A stretch of 64,000 nucleotides of DNA, from contig JAILNG010000014.1 in the NCBI GenBank assembly GCA_024691875.1, positions 1 through 64,000 on the forward strand. Reading direction: 5' to 3'. Origin of the DNA: Lachnospiraceae bacterium. GTDB taxonomy: Bacteria; Bacillota; Clostridia; Lachnospirales; Lachnospiraceae. Position 1 is the stretch's first letter, and each line of letters begins with the position of its first letter. The notes under the pieces were generated by a model. It worked only from the letters and a program-made list of their open reading frames with translations, made no database searches and was not told the origin of the DNA. The position numbers and the translations under genes are program-made. Below, in pieces: positions 32,300-42,128 of the stretch.

Positions 32300-33736
32300 A
32301 TGATCGATAAGAAAACCAAATGGTCCTATTGTATTGGGGCAACGGGACGAGATGCGGCTTATGCCCTTGTCAGCATGTTTGTGCTGACCTACATTCAGTA
32401 CACAATGAAACTCAGTGTTGCACAGTTTACCGTGATCTCAGTGGCTATGGTGATCTGCATGGTCTGGGATGCTGTAAATGATCTTATGATGAGTTCAATC
32501 ATCGAGAACAGCCATTACAAAATGGGAAAGTATCGCCCATTCATTATCGTGGGTGCTTTGCTTAACGCTGTCGTGATAATCTTGATGTTCACTGTCCGCC
32601 CTACAGGCTGGTCCTTTGTTATTTTCTTCTGCATCACCTACCTGCTTTGGGGAATGACCTACACTATCAATGACATTGCCTACTGGGGCATGCTCCCCAG
32701 CCTTTCCAGCGATCCGAAGGAAAGAGACTCCCTCGTAACACTTATGGGCGTGTTTGTCTGCATCGGTCAGTTTCTTGTGGCAGGCATAGTTCCCATGGTT
32801 ATAGCCGGGAACGCAATTGCCGCATTCAGGATCATCGGTATCATTGTGGCTCTCGGCTTCTTGCTTTTCCAGACACTCACCTTCCTGGGGGTTACCGAAA
32901 AAGAACGTGTGGATAATGCCGAGGAAGTGAATTTCAAAAAGATGTTCGGAATCTTAAAGAGGAACGATCAGCTGGTAAAGTCAGGCATTGCCTACGTTTT
33001 GTTCTGCGTCGGACAGCAGCTTTTGCTCCTTTTGGCCGTTAATTTCTTCTATTTTGAATTCGGCTATTCGGAAAGCGGCGATCTGGTAACCTTGTTTACT
33101 GTAATGTATGGCCTCGGAACTTTGGCGGCCCAATTTGTCTATCCCGTTATTTCTCAAAAAACCAGCCGTAAGAAGATTTACAGCGCATGCATATTGATAC
33201 TGGTTATCGGTTATCTGGTGCTGTTGGGCTTTGGCTACATCATCCCCAAGAACATTGTTCTTTTAATGATAACAGGCTTTGTGATCTTCTTCTGCCAGGG
33301 GCTTATCAATCTTGCTATGGTTGTCATCATCAACAATACCATCGAATACGATGAGTACAGATTTAACGAGCGTCACGACAGCATCATTTCGGCCATCCGT
33401 TCTTTTGCTTCGAAGTTTTCGGGAGCCCTTAATCAGGGGGCTGCGTCTCTGATCCTGATCGTAAGTGGTATCTACGCTGTCAGTCAGAACATCAGCGCGC
33501 TGGAAGTCGAAGTGGGAAAAGGAGCCATGACGGGAGCAGAGGCACTTTCTAAGGCAGACAGCATCATAGCCACTGTAGAACCCGGTCAGACATTGATCCT
33601 TCGCATCGGCATGGTAGCAATTCCTTTGATCGTAATGATCGCTTCCTGGCTTATCATTCAAAAGGGTTACAGGATCGACGAGAAAGAATATGCCCGTATG
33701 GTCGGCGAAATAGAGAAAAGAAAGAGTAAAGAGTAG
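32300..33736 (+). CDS. Glycoside-pentoside-hexuronide (GPH) family sugar symporter
   Basis: About 12 TM; WDAVNDLMMSSIIENSHYKMGKYRPFI is the GPH signature region. Confidence 0.9.
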   Translation: MIDKKTKWSYCIGATGRDAAYALVSMFVLTYIQYTMKLSVAQFTVISVAMVICMVWDAVNDLMMSSIIENSHYKMGKYRPFIIVGALLNAVVIILMFTVRPTGWSFVIFFCITYLLWGMTYTINDIAYWGMLPSLSSDPKERDSLVTLMGVFVCIGQFLVAGIVPMVIAGNAIAAFRIIGIIVALGFLLFQTLTFLGVTEKERVDNAEEVNFKKMFGILKRNDQLVKSGIAYVLFCVGQQLLLLLAVNFFYFEFGYSESGDLVTLFTVMYGLGTLAAQFVYPVISQKTSRKKIYSACILILVIGYLVLLGFGYIIPKNIVLLMITGFVIFFCQGLINLAMVVIINNTIEYDEYRFNERHDSIISAIRSFASKFSGALNQGAASLILIVSGIYAVSQNISALEVEVGKGAMTGAEALSKADSIIATVEPGQTLILRIGMVAIPLIVMIASWLIIQKGYRIDEKEYARMVGEIEKRKSKE

Positions 33737-33745
33737 CGAAAAAGC

Positions 33746-34510
33746 GTGATACGAGAGGGATTGCAAGTGAAAAAATACGATGTAAAGCAATTGCCGGATT
33801 TCGGAAAAAACGAAAAAGCGATCTATTGCGAACGAGAAAGCGGAACTGTCCATTTCCCTTTTAAAGAGGAACTGGAGCTTTGTACCGCCATAAAAAACGG
33901 GGACAGAGAAAAACTGGAAAAACAGTTCGAACAGACTCTTCGGGGAGAAATGGTGGTGGGAAATCTGTCTTCCAACAGGATCAATTCCGTAAAGTACTGG
34001 GCGGTGACTACAGTTGCCAACGCCGTCCATTACGCAATTCTGGGAGGTGTTGATGAAACGGATGCCTACAACTTCAGCGATGAGTGCATCAGAAAGATCG
34101 ATTCTTTTAAGGAATACGACGAATGCATAGATTATCTGATGAAAAGGGCACTGGAACTGGCTGACATGGTGAAGAGCCGGGGGAACAATGCTGCTTTCTC
34201 CGAGCCTGTTAAAAAATGTCTGCATTACATCCATCTTCACCTTCATGAATCTATCCCTTTGAACGTGCTGGCAGAAGAAACCGGACTCTCCAGACCTTAT
34301 CTTGCATCTCTTTTTAAAAAGGAGACCGGATCTTCCATACATGAGTACATTTTGGATGAGAAGATGAAGGAAGCCACAGCGCTTTTGGATGAAGGCAAGT
34401 CCTGCAAAGAAGTGAGCTATGTGCTCGGGATCTGTAATCAGTCTCATTTCGGAAAGATCTTCAGAGCAAAGTACGGCATGACGCCCGAAGATTATAAAAA
34501 TAGGAAATGA
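33746..34510 (+). CDS. AraC-family transcriptional regulator
   Basis: C-terminal IPLNVLAEETGLSRPYLASLFKKETGSSIHEYILDEKM...YVLGICNQSHFGKIFRAKYGMTPEDYK. Confidence 0.9.
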   Translation: MIREGLQVKKYDVKQLPDFGKNEKAIYCERESGTVHFPFKEELELCTAIKNGDREKLEKQFEQTLRGEMVVGNLSSNRINSVKYWAVTTVANAVHYAILGGVDETDAYNFSDECIRKIDSFKEYDECIDYLMKRALELADMVKSRGNNAAFSEPVKKCLHYIHLHLHESIPLNVLAEETGLSRPYLASLFKKETGSSIHEYILDEKMKEATALLDEGKSCKEVSYVLGICNQSHFGKIFRAKYGMTPEDYKNRK

Positions 34511-34570
34511 CAAACTTGAGAATAACGTTTATAATGTTGGAAGTTTTGACATTTGTAAGGAGAAACTAAT

Positions 34571-35185
34571 ATGATAAAAAACGTTATTCTTGATATTGGA
34601 AATGTGCTGGGGGACTTTCAGTGGAAAGAGCTGGGCAGAGAGTGCATGAAGCTTAACGATGAGGAATTTGAGCTTTTTGCCGATGCCATGATCCACAGCG
34701 GACTCTGGGATGAATTTGATAAGGCGTACATGACCGATGCTGAGATCATCAAAGCGATCACGGACAGAATGCCATCTCTTGCCGACCGTATACCGGAGTT
34801 TTTCAAGAGACTGGGAGACATCGTTCTTGATTACGATTACTCCTGTCCTTGGATCGACGAGCTTCACGCAAAGGGCTTCAAAGTTTACATTCTGTCCAAT
34901 TACGGAAAGACAGCCTTTGAAGAGGGCACAAAAAATAGGCTTAAATTTGTACCCATGGTGGACGGAAAGGTCGTCTCCTATGAAGTGAAAATGGTTAAGC
35001 CCAATAAAGACATTTACGAATGCCTTTTAAACAGATATAGTCTTAAAGCGGATGAATGCATCTTCTTTGACGACCGTAAGGAAAACATCAAAGGCGCTGA
35101 GAATGTGGGCATTCATGGCATATTATTTCAAAATATCGATCAGGCAAAAGCCGATCTGGAAAAGGCGATCAAAGAGTTTTCTTAA
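34571..35185 (+). CDS. HAD-superfamily hydrolase
   Basis: KNVILDIGNVLGDF, YILSNYG, KPNKDIYECLL, FFDDRKENIKGAENVG. Confidence 0.88.
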   Translation: MIKNVILDIGNVLGDFQWKELGRECMKLNDEEFELFADAMIHSGLWDEFDKAYMTDAEIIKAITDRMPSLADRIPEFFKRLGDIVLDYDYSCPWIDELHAKGFKVYILSNYGKTAFEEGTKNRLKFVPMVDGKVVSYEVKMVKPNKDIYECLLNRYSLKADECIFFDDRKENIKGAENVGIHGILFQNIDQAKADLEKAIKEFS

Positions 35186-35724
35186 AGCGCTTTTTTGTAT
35201 CGATCGAACAATGCCAGATACTCTCTTTCGACGTCCTTAAACGGACGAACATTGTAAGAAAGTTCTATGCAGAGTTTGGGTTCGGGACGATCCATGGTTT
35301 CATTCAAAAGCACCTTCAGATCGTAGTAAAGCATATCATCATCCACAGTCTTGACCAGCTTTGCTTCCTCTTTCGTAAGCATCGAACCGAGCCATTTTTT
35401 GTAGATCAGATCAAGGAGCTTATCCTCCCATTCAATAAAGGAGGGAAGCTCCTTTTTAAATGGTCTGGGAACATCGCTCATGTAGGCTTCGGAAGCATCG
35501 TGAAGAAGACAGGCCAGAACGGTTCTTGGAGAGTAGCCTCTTGCTTCTGCCTCCTTTGCACAGTTGATGCAATGCTGACCGACTGAGAAGAAGGACTTTA
35601 CGTGACCGTTTCCTCTGCACTGCATGGAAAGCGAGTGGGCAATATCCTCGATCTTTATTTTCTCCGGATCGGGTTCTGTGGGATAAAAATGTTCTTCTGT
35701 GTAAGTTGTGATATAATCAGCCAT
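35182..35724 (-). CDS. HD-domain hydrolase (YfbR-like phosphohydrolase)
   Basis: FSVGQHCINCAKEAEARG, LLHDASEAYMSDVPRPFKKELPSF; start MADYITTY 1 nt after the upstream stop (TAAAATG). Confidence 0.82.
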   Translation of the reverse strand: MADYITTYTEEHFYPTEPDPEKIKIEDIAHSLSMQCRGNGHVKSFFSVGQHCINCAKEAEARGYSPRTVLACLLHDASEAYMSDVPRPFKKELPSFIEWEDKLLDLIYKKWLGSMLTKEEAKLVKTVDDDMLYYDLKVLLNETMDRPEPKLCIELSYNVRPFKDVEREYLALFDRYKKAL

Positions 35725-35725
35725 T

Positions 35726-37303
35726 TTACTGTACTCCGTATTTTTCTTTAAAGTATTTTTTAAGCAGGTCTCTTGCGAAAATCTCTTCGTCATACAGTTC
35801 AACTTCCGTAAGATTGTTCGGCGCATAGGAAGAAGAGTAGGTGTCCGTCACAAGATAGTAGAGGGCATTCGGAGCCGGATGGTTCTTAACCTCTTCACCA
35901 TATTCACCGTAGGTGATGAAGTAATTTCCGTTTTCCGTTTCAAAAAAATTGTTGTTTAGATCTATGCCTTTGCATTCGCAGAGCACCAGACGGTTGTCAA
36001 AGGGGAAGAGCATCTGCAGATCGGCGTAGGTCACTTCTCCCGCATCCAGGATCCTGGGGCTTCTCACGGAAAAGTAGCCGCCGCCCAGAACGATGTCGTA
36101 CTTGTCGCCCCAGCGTTCAATAGCCGCTTCATAATAAAGATCTGCGCAAAGCTGCCTCAGTTCGTCCCCGTCAAGAGTTTCCGGGATGTTTGCGATCACG
36201 GCGTTGATGTCTCCGATCTCGCTTTCGTACTTAGCCATCAACTCTTCGACTATGGGATCGCCCTGATAATCGTATTTGTAAGTGCTGTGAGGAATGATCC
36301 CGGCTTCCGATGTCTCGAGGGTGTCGTTGGCCTTGTTGTACTCAAATGTCACGTGGGAAAGGCCTGTGGAGTTGTCACCGCCACCCTGGAGATGCCAGAC
36401 ATCGTACATGTCCTTTAAGGCATATGCTTTGTGGGTGTGAGCTTCAAAAACAACGTCAACGTAGCCGTGTGAGATCGTGGGTTCATAGTAGCTTTTTAAC
36501 TGTCCGGCGGAAATACTTCCGGAACCGGAGTAATTCTTTGAATAGCCGTCATGAACGGAGTAAATGATTATCTTACAGCCTTCTTTGTTTCTGAGTCTGT
36601 CGGATTCAGCCTTGACCAGATCGGCCAGTTCGTTTCCGGTGATAAAGTAAACATCGGAAACCATGTTGCCGGAAATGGATGAGTAGCAATCACCGATGGC
36701 ACCGATGATGCCGATCTTCACACCTTCACGTTCGATGACGACGGAAGGGGTACAGTAGGAGGCGAGAGCATTTGTGGAAGTTTCGTAAATGTTCAGAGCA
36801 AGGAAAGGAAACTCAGCCATTTCCTCGTTCTTTTCGATATACTCTCGTCCCCAGTCGTATTCGTGGTTTCCAAAGGTCATGGAAACAAAATCCAGACTGT
36901 TCATCCATTCGGTCATGAGTTTACCGCGGGTAAGATTTGATTCACTGCTGCCCTGCCACATGTCTCCGGAGGAGAGAAGAACGAAGTTGTCGTCCAACAT
37001 AGCTCTGGTTTTGAGCCAGGTGGTCATCTCGTCCACGCCGGGCTGGGATTCGCTGTCCGTAAATTTGCCGTGCAGGTCATTGATGGCATATACATCGATG
37101 ACAGCCAGCACATCTGCGTTACAGATGTCGCAAAGCCCGTTGTTGTCTTCATCCTTATGGGAACACTCAGCTTCGGCTCCGGGAACTGCCGTTACAGCAG
37201 CAGACGGTGCTGCGACGGGAGTATCGGGATGTTCGGTCTCGTTGCCGCAGGCTGCCACGGAAAGGAAGAGGGTGATCAAAGGTAATAGCATCTTTTTCTT
37301 CAT
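35726..37303 (-). CDS. 5'-nucleotidase / metallophosphatase lipoprotein
   Basis: Lipobox LSVAACGN; NDLHGKF, SSGDMWQGSSES, FGNHEYDWG; C-terminal 5'-nucleotidase domain. Confidence 0.9.
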   Translation of the reverse strand: MKKKMLLPLITLFLSVAACGNETEHPDTPVAAPSAAVTAVPGAEAECSHKDEDNNGLCDICNADVLAVIDVYAINDLHGKFTDSESQPGVDEMTTWLKTRAMLDDNFVLLSSGDMWQGSSESNLTRGKLMTEWMNSLDFVSMTFGNHEYDWGREYIEKNEEMAEFPFLALNIYETSTNALASYCTPSVVIEREGVKIGIIGAIGDCYSSISGNMVSDVYFITGNELADLVKAESDRLRNKEGCKIIIYSVHDGYSKNYSGSGSISAGQLKSYYEPTISHGYVDVVFEAHTHKAYALKDMYDVWHLQGGGDNSTGLSHVTFEYNKANDTLETSEAGIIPHSTYKYDYQGDPIVEELMAKYESEIGDINAVIANIPETLDGDELRQLCADLYYEAAIERWGDKYDIVLGGGYFSVRSPRILDAGEVTYADLQMLFPFDNRLVLCECKGIDLNNNFFETENGNYFITYGEYGEEVKNHPAPNALYYLVTDTYSSSYAPNNLTEVELYDEEIFARDLLKKYFKEKYGVQ

Positions 37304-37448
37304 CTTTTTGTACCTCTGTTTTATTTCAAGCGGTTAATTATAACTCCGTTTAAAATTTTTTGAAAGGGTTTATATTGTAAAATAATTATGATAAAATTTC
37401 CTTAAGGTTTGGACTATTTGTAAACAGACAAGCAAAGGAGCGGGTTGT

Positions 37449-39377
37449 ATGGCGCTGCACGACGACATCAGATCGTTTACAAAAAAATATAAGAAAAACA
37501 TCGAGATCAGAACCGAATTAAATGACAAGCTGTTTAAGATCTGTGATCACGATAAATGGCTTAAAACATTAAAGGACAGAGCTGTCAAGTGCCAGAAACT
37601 TTACAAGGATAATGACAGGCTCATTGCCGATCTGATCTCAAAGCTCAGCGGCGATCTTTCCGACAAAGCAGGGGAAACGTTGTTCAGCTCGATTTTTGAT
37701 GTATTTTTTGACCGCTTTGAGATCAGTGATGTTCCGATCATCATCCTGCTTTGCAAGAAGGCGGCGGAGCATTTTGAAAAAAAGAATGATTACAACAAGC
37801 TCGTGAGAATATATGCCTTTTTGACCTATTGCAATATGGAGTACTACAGCAGGATCAGGGTGGAAGAAAAGGATAAGACTCTTGAGTATGCCAATATCAC
37901 TATTTCCTATAAGGAGCATTATGAAAAACTGGACGATCCGGAAGCCAGACTCAGGATCTTCAGAACATATGCAAATCTTATGGGAGATGTACTTGAAGAT
38001 CAAACAGGCCTAAAGGCCGGAGATTTTACGATCTATAACGAAATGATGGACCTCTGGAACAGCGATGTTGTACAAAAGATGGATGGTGACAATGAGGACA
38101 TTATCAGTGAAGTGGAATGGATGAAGGACAATATGGTCTACATCTGTGCCTGCAACCTTTTGGATTACAAGACCACTCTTTCGGAGGAGATCAGAAATTC
38201 GGAGATTTCATTTATTAAGAAAAAGCTTGAAGAACATGCGGAGGAAGCGGATAAAAATACCATTTACTGGATGGCGGACATGACATTAAAGATCATTAAT
38301 TCCGAGATCACACCAATGGATGCCATTCATAAGGTGATAATGAAGACGGATGCCATTGCAAAACCGGATTTTGATAAGCTGAGTCCCGAAGAGAATTGCG
38401 ACATTCTGGATGAAAAGTACATGATGATGGAACTCAGCGTGGCGGTTCTCAGAAAAATGGATTTTACGGAAAAGGAAAGGGCTGAATACGGCAGACAGAT
38501 TACTTTTCGATTCTTTAAGGACATTCACAAGATACCTAATAATCTGTTTACGAACTATGTGGATGACATCTGCAAAGAGTACTTTTCCATGGTACGTCCG
38601 TTCCTTAACGGTGTCGGTGAAAAGGAGCAGAAGCTGATGCAGATCTTTTTCCTGCGCCAGCCGCTGACTTACATTCATTGCCTCCTTGTGGGAAGTCTTG
38701 CATACAGACTTGGTGGAGCGATAATTGAAAAAAATCCGGAGTTGCTGGTGGGGCTCGGGGAATTGGATTCGATAAGAGATGTTGTTTCCAAGGAAAACGG
38801 CATTCTTGATTTTATTCGACGCGCCGGACTCATCCATGATGTGGGAGAGATCATCATGCCCACGATCATTAACATGCAGACCAGAAGTCTGACCGAAGAA
38901 GAAAAAGAGTTCATCCTGAAACATCCGGGGATCGGAGTGGAGTACCTTAAGGATGATAAAGATTTTGAACCCTATAGGGATGTTATCCTCGGCCATCACA
39001 AGTCCTATGACGGAAAGAGCGGCTACCCTGCGGAGTTTGACAATACAGCTTCTCCGTACAGGATCATAATCGATATTATTTCAATCTGTGATGCTTTGGA
39101 AAACGCCGAAGATTACATCAGCCGTGCATATAAGGAACCCAAACGTTTTGACGAGATCATAGGTGAGATCTACGATGGAGCCGGAACGACATATAATCCT
39201 TATATAGCTGACATGATAAAAAATGACGATGTATTGAGAAACGAATTGAAATTTATTGTAACTGAAGGCAGGATCAAGGCTACTCAGGAGGTTTACAGAA
39301 ACATCGTAACATGTGTCCGGTACGGCGGATCGCCCTATTTCAGACTGAATGCGGTGGATATGGTAAACGATGGTTAA
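37449..39377 (+). CDS. HD-GYP-like domain protein with long N-terminal region
   Basis: LIHDVGEIIMPTIIN...LKHPGIGVEYL...ILGHHKSYDGKSGYP resembles HD-GYP; no TM seen. Confidence 0.75.
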   Translation: MALHDDIRSFTKKYKKNIEIRTELNDKLFKICDHDKWLKTLKDRAVKCQKLYKDNDRLIADLISKLSGDLSDKAGETLFSSIFDVFFDRFEISDVPIIILLCKKAAEHFEKKNDYNKLVRIYAFLTYCNMEYYSRIRVEEKDKTLEYANITISYKEHYEKLDDPEARLRIFRTYANLMGDVLEDQTGLKAGDFTIYNEMMDLWNSDVVQKMDGDNEDIISEVEWMKDNMVYICACNLLDYKTTLSEEIRNSEISFIKKKLEEHAEEADKNTIYWMADMTLKIINSEITPMDAIHKVIMKTDAIAKPDFDKLSPEENCDILDEKYMMMELSVAVLRKMDFTEKERAEYGRQITFRFFKDIHKIPNNLFTNYVDDICKEYFSMVRPFLNGVGEKEQKLMQIFFLRQPLTYIHCLLVGSLAYRLGGAIIEKNPELLVGLGELDSIRDVVSKENGILDFIRRAGLIHDVGEIIMPTIINMQTRSLTEEEKEFILKHPGIGVEYLKDDKDFEPYRDVILGHHKSYDGKSGYPAEFDNTASPYRIIIDIISICDALENAEDYISRAYKEPKRFDEIIGEIYDGAGTTYNPYIADMIKNDDVLRNELKFIVTEGRIKATQEVYRNIVTCVRYGGSPYFRLNAVDMVNDG

Positions 39378-39502
39378 TTAACTTTCAAATTCGCGAAAAG
39401 CCTGTAAATTTATAATTATTTAGCAATTTTGATGTATATTTGATGGACTATTTATGATAGAATCGACTAACAAGATCAATTTGCTGAAGGAGGCGCGTGT
39501 AA

Positions 39503-41638
39503 ATGAAAAAGTTTGCGTTGAATTTAAAGATCATACTGGTTGTCGGGGTTATCTTTGCAGCATGTATTATCATATTCTGGGTATTCGCATCCGGAAAGAT
39601 GATGGATATATCAAAAGAAAATGCCCGCGGTTCATTGCAAGGGGTCGTAAATGGGGCATCAAACAGTATAAGACAGTACATCCAAAATGAAGTAACTTTC
39701 GTAGAAGGTTACAGATGGACGACAGAAGTTCAGAACATCGTTAACGGAAATCGTTCCGCTGAAGCTTTGGCAGCAGCGGAAGATGTAACTATCAGATACT
39801 CAGGTAAAAAGGATTACATCGAAGGTCTCTTCTATTGTGACGAGAAGGGTATTGTAGACACACATACATTACCGATGATCGTCGGAATGGATCTCGGAGC
39901 AGGCGGAGCCGATACATTTGCAGGCGAGCAGGTAATGGCAACGGCATCCGTTTCCGAAGCAACAGGCAACATAGTAATTTCAGTCGGAAAGACGATTCCC
40001 AATGATACGGGAGCTTATGGCGGAATGATCATGTGCGCAACCTTCACCGATGGATTTAATGAGATGCTTGACGGCGTAATGAGAAGCAATCCTCTTTACA
40101 CACACTTGCAGCTCGTAATTCCTTATTCCTACACAACATCAACGTCCTCCGTTATTTACGATACAAATAAGGACAAGGTAGCAAAGCCATATGAAGATCA
40201 GGCGCTTGCAGGATTTGTAGAAGGCTATTCACTTTATTCACAGGCTTTGATGAACGGTCTCATCGAAATGAATACAGATGAAACAGCTACCACATTCCAT
40301 TATGAAGATCCTGAGACAGGTAAGGTTTACGATTACCCGTTCCAGAAGATGGATACATATATTGATTCCGCAACAGGTAAGGAAATGATCTACTTCTACA
40401 TGCTGATCCCCGAGTACAGCTGGGTGATCCTTCTTGAAGGCGAAGCCGATGCGGTTTACGCACAGGCATCAAGCTCAAGCCGTCAGCTCCTTATCGCTAC
40501 AATACTTACACTTGCTGTAGGTATCGTCGGAATCCTTGCATTCGTAACAGTTCTTCTCAGACCTCTTACAAATGTTGAAGGCGAACTTAAGAAAGTCGCA
40601 ACACTTGACTTTACACAGAGTGATACACTTGATAAATACGCTAGCAGAAACGACGAAGTCGGAACTATTGCCGGTGCAACCATTGCTCTTAAGGATGCAG
40701 TGAGCGACACGATGAAGATGGTAGGTGAGAGCGCAGGAAAGATGAACACCAACTCCGGTGCACTTGTAGATACCTCCAGACTCCTTTCCAACTTCACTGA
40801 AGAAAGTATGGCGGTTACCGAGGAATTGTATGCACGTATTGAGCAGACCAATGAATCGGTTAGAAAGACAGAAGATGAGATCAATAAGGTTGTAGGCCTT
40901 GTTCAGAACGTAAATGACAAGGTTGGTGCAGGTGAAAAGCTCTCCAAGGATCTCATTAAGAAGACAGGCATAGTTACTCAGGAAGTTGAAGGCAAGCTTG
41001 AAGCAAGCCGTGAAAAGATCAACGAGACCAGAACAAACGTTTACGAAGCGGTTGAAAGCCTTGAGACAGTTAAGAAGATCAATGATCTTGCAAGTGCGAT
41101 CCTTGAGATCACATCTCAGACCAATCTCCTTTCCCTCAACGCTTCCATCGAGGCAGCTCGTGCAGGTGAGGCCGGCAGAGGCTTCGCAGTAGTTGCAAGC
41201 GAAATTGCTAAGCTCGCTACAGAGTCTCAGCAGACCGCAGGAAGAATTCAGGACATCGTTGCCGAGAGTAACATCGCGGTTGATAAGGTTAGAAACAGCG
41301 TAGAAGCTGTTATGAAGTTCGTACTTGAAGATGTTGAAGGCGAATTCAAGTCCTTCGGTGAGAGCTCCAGAAGCTACGGTACAGACATTGAAACCATCAT
41401 GCACTCCATCGACGAGATCGGCGGAGCTATGGATAACCTTAAGACATCGGTTGACGACATCGGAACCTACATCCGTGAAGTTTCCAACTGCGCATCCAAT
41501 AACTACGACGGAGTTAAGCAGATCGTTGATAAGAACGTCGGAACAACAAAGGTTGTTGAAGACATCAACGTCATCATCGATTCCGAGAGAGACAGCGCAG
41601 GCAGCCTGAATGATATGGTAGGAAAATTCAAAGTTTGA
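39503..41638 (+). CDS. Methyl-accepting chemotaxis protein
   Basis: Two TM, Cache-like ligand domain, signalling tip [46 protein letters not shown]. Confidence 0.96.
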   Translation: MKKFALNLKIILVVGVIFAACIIIFWVFASGKMMDISKENARGSLQGVVNGASNSIRQYIQNEVTFVEGYRWTTEVQNIVNGNRSAEALAAAEDVTIRYSGKKDYIEGLFYCDEKGIVDTHTLPMIVGMDLGAGGADTFAGEQVMATASVSEATGNIVISVGKTIPNDTGAYGGMIMCATFTDGFNEMLDGVMRSNPLYTHLQLVIPYSYTTSTSSVIYDTNKDKVAKPYEDQALAGFVEGYSLYSQALMNGLIEMNTDETATTFHYEDPETGKVYDYPFQKMDTYIDSATGKEMIYFYMLIPEYSWVILLEGEADAVYAQASSSSRQLLIATILTLAVGIVGILAFVTVLLRPLTNVEGELKKVATLDFTQSDTLDKYASRNDEVGTIAGATIALKDAVSDTMKMVGESAGKMNTNSGALVDTSRLLSNFTEESMAVTEELYARIEQTNESVRKTEDEINKVVGLVQNVNDKVGAGEKLSKDLIKKTGIVTQEVEGKLEASREKINETRTNVYEAVESLETVKKINDLASAILEITSQTNLLSLNASIEAARAGEAGRGFAVVASEIAKLATESQQTAGRIQDIVAESNIAVDKVRNSVEAVMKFVLEDVEGEFKSFGESSRSYGTDIETIMHSIDEIGGAMDNLKTSVDDIGTYIREVSNCASNNYDGVKQIVDKNVGTTKVVEDINVIIDSERDSAGSLNDMVGKFKV

Positions 41639-41670
41639 TCACGGTGAACAAAAAACGGATATAAAGACTT

Positions 41671-41703
41671 GGGAGGAAGCATTCGCTTCCTCCCTTTTGT
41701 TTT
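41671..41703 (+). terminator. Intrinsic terminator downstream of the MCP gene
   Basis: GGGAGGAAGC-ATTC-GCTTCCTCCC then TTTTGTTTT. Confidence 0.9.
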
Positions 41704-41794
41704 GCAGTAGGGGCTTTTTTAGAAGGGCATTTTGTGGTAGAATAATCCATAAGTAAAATGCGTTTTAAAACGCGGATAAATCGGAGGATGCCAA

Positions 41795-42127
41795 ATGGCA
41801 GATAAGAAGAAAGATTACAATCTTGAGACAGTTACGCTTGAACTTGATAACGGTGAAGAGATCACATGCGATGTTATCTCGATCTTTCCTGTTAATATAA
41901 ACAACAAGGAGCAGATGTACATCGCACTTTTGGATGAAAATGCAGGAGAGGATGATGACATCTTTCTTTACAGAGCATCAAATCTTGAAAATCCCGATGA
42001 CATTAAGATAGATAACATTGAAAGCGACGACGAATTTGAGATCGTTGCAGATGCATTTGATGAACTCCTTGACGATGAAGAGTTGAACACTATGCTCGAC
42101 GATCTGGAGGACGACGAGGAAGAATAA
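41795..42127 (+). CDS. DUF1292-like small acidic protein
   Basis: VTLELDNGEEITCDVISIFPVNINNKEQMYIALLDE with acidic C-terminus. Confidence 0.75.
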   Translation: MADKKKDYNLETVTLELDNGEEITCDVISIFPVNINNKEQMYIALLDENAGEDDDIFLYRASNLENPDDIKIDNIESDDEFEIVADAFDELLDDEELNTMLDDLEDDEEE

Positions 42128-42128
42128 A

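Noticed and set aside
33263-34513. 416-aa minus-strand ORF opposite the GPH symporter and AraC genes
   Set aside because: The + strand encodes recognisable families throughout; the antisense translation has no recognisable domain and looks like a codon-bias shadow frame.
40475-41404. 309-aa minus-strand ORF opposite the second MCP
   Set aside because: Shadow frame of a conserved MCP signalling domain.
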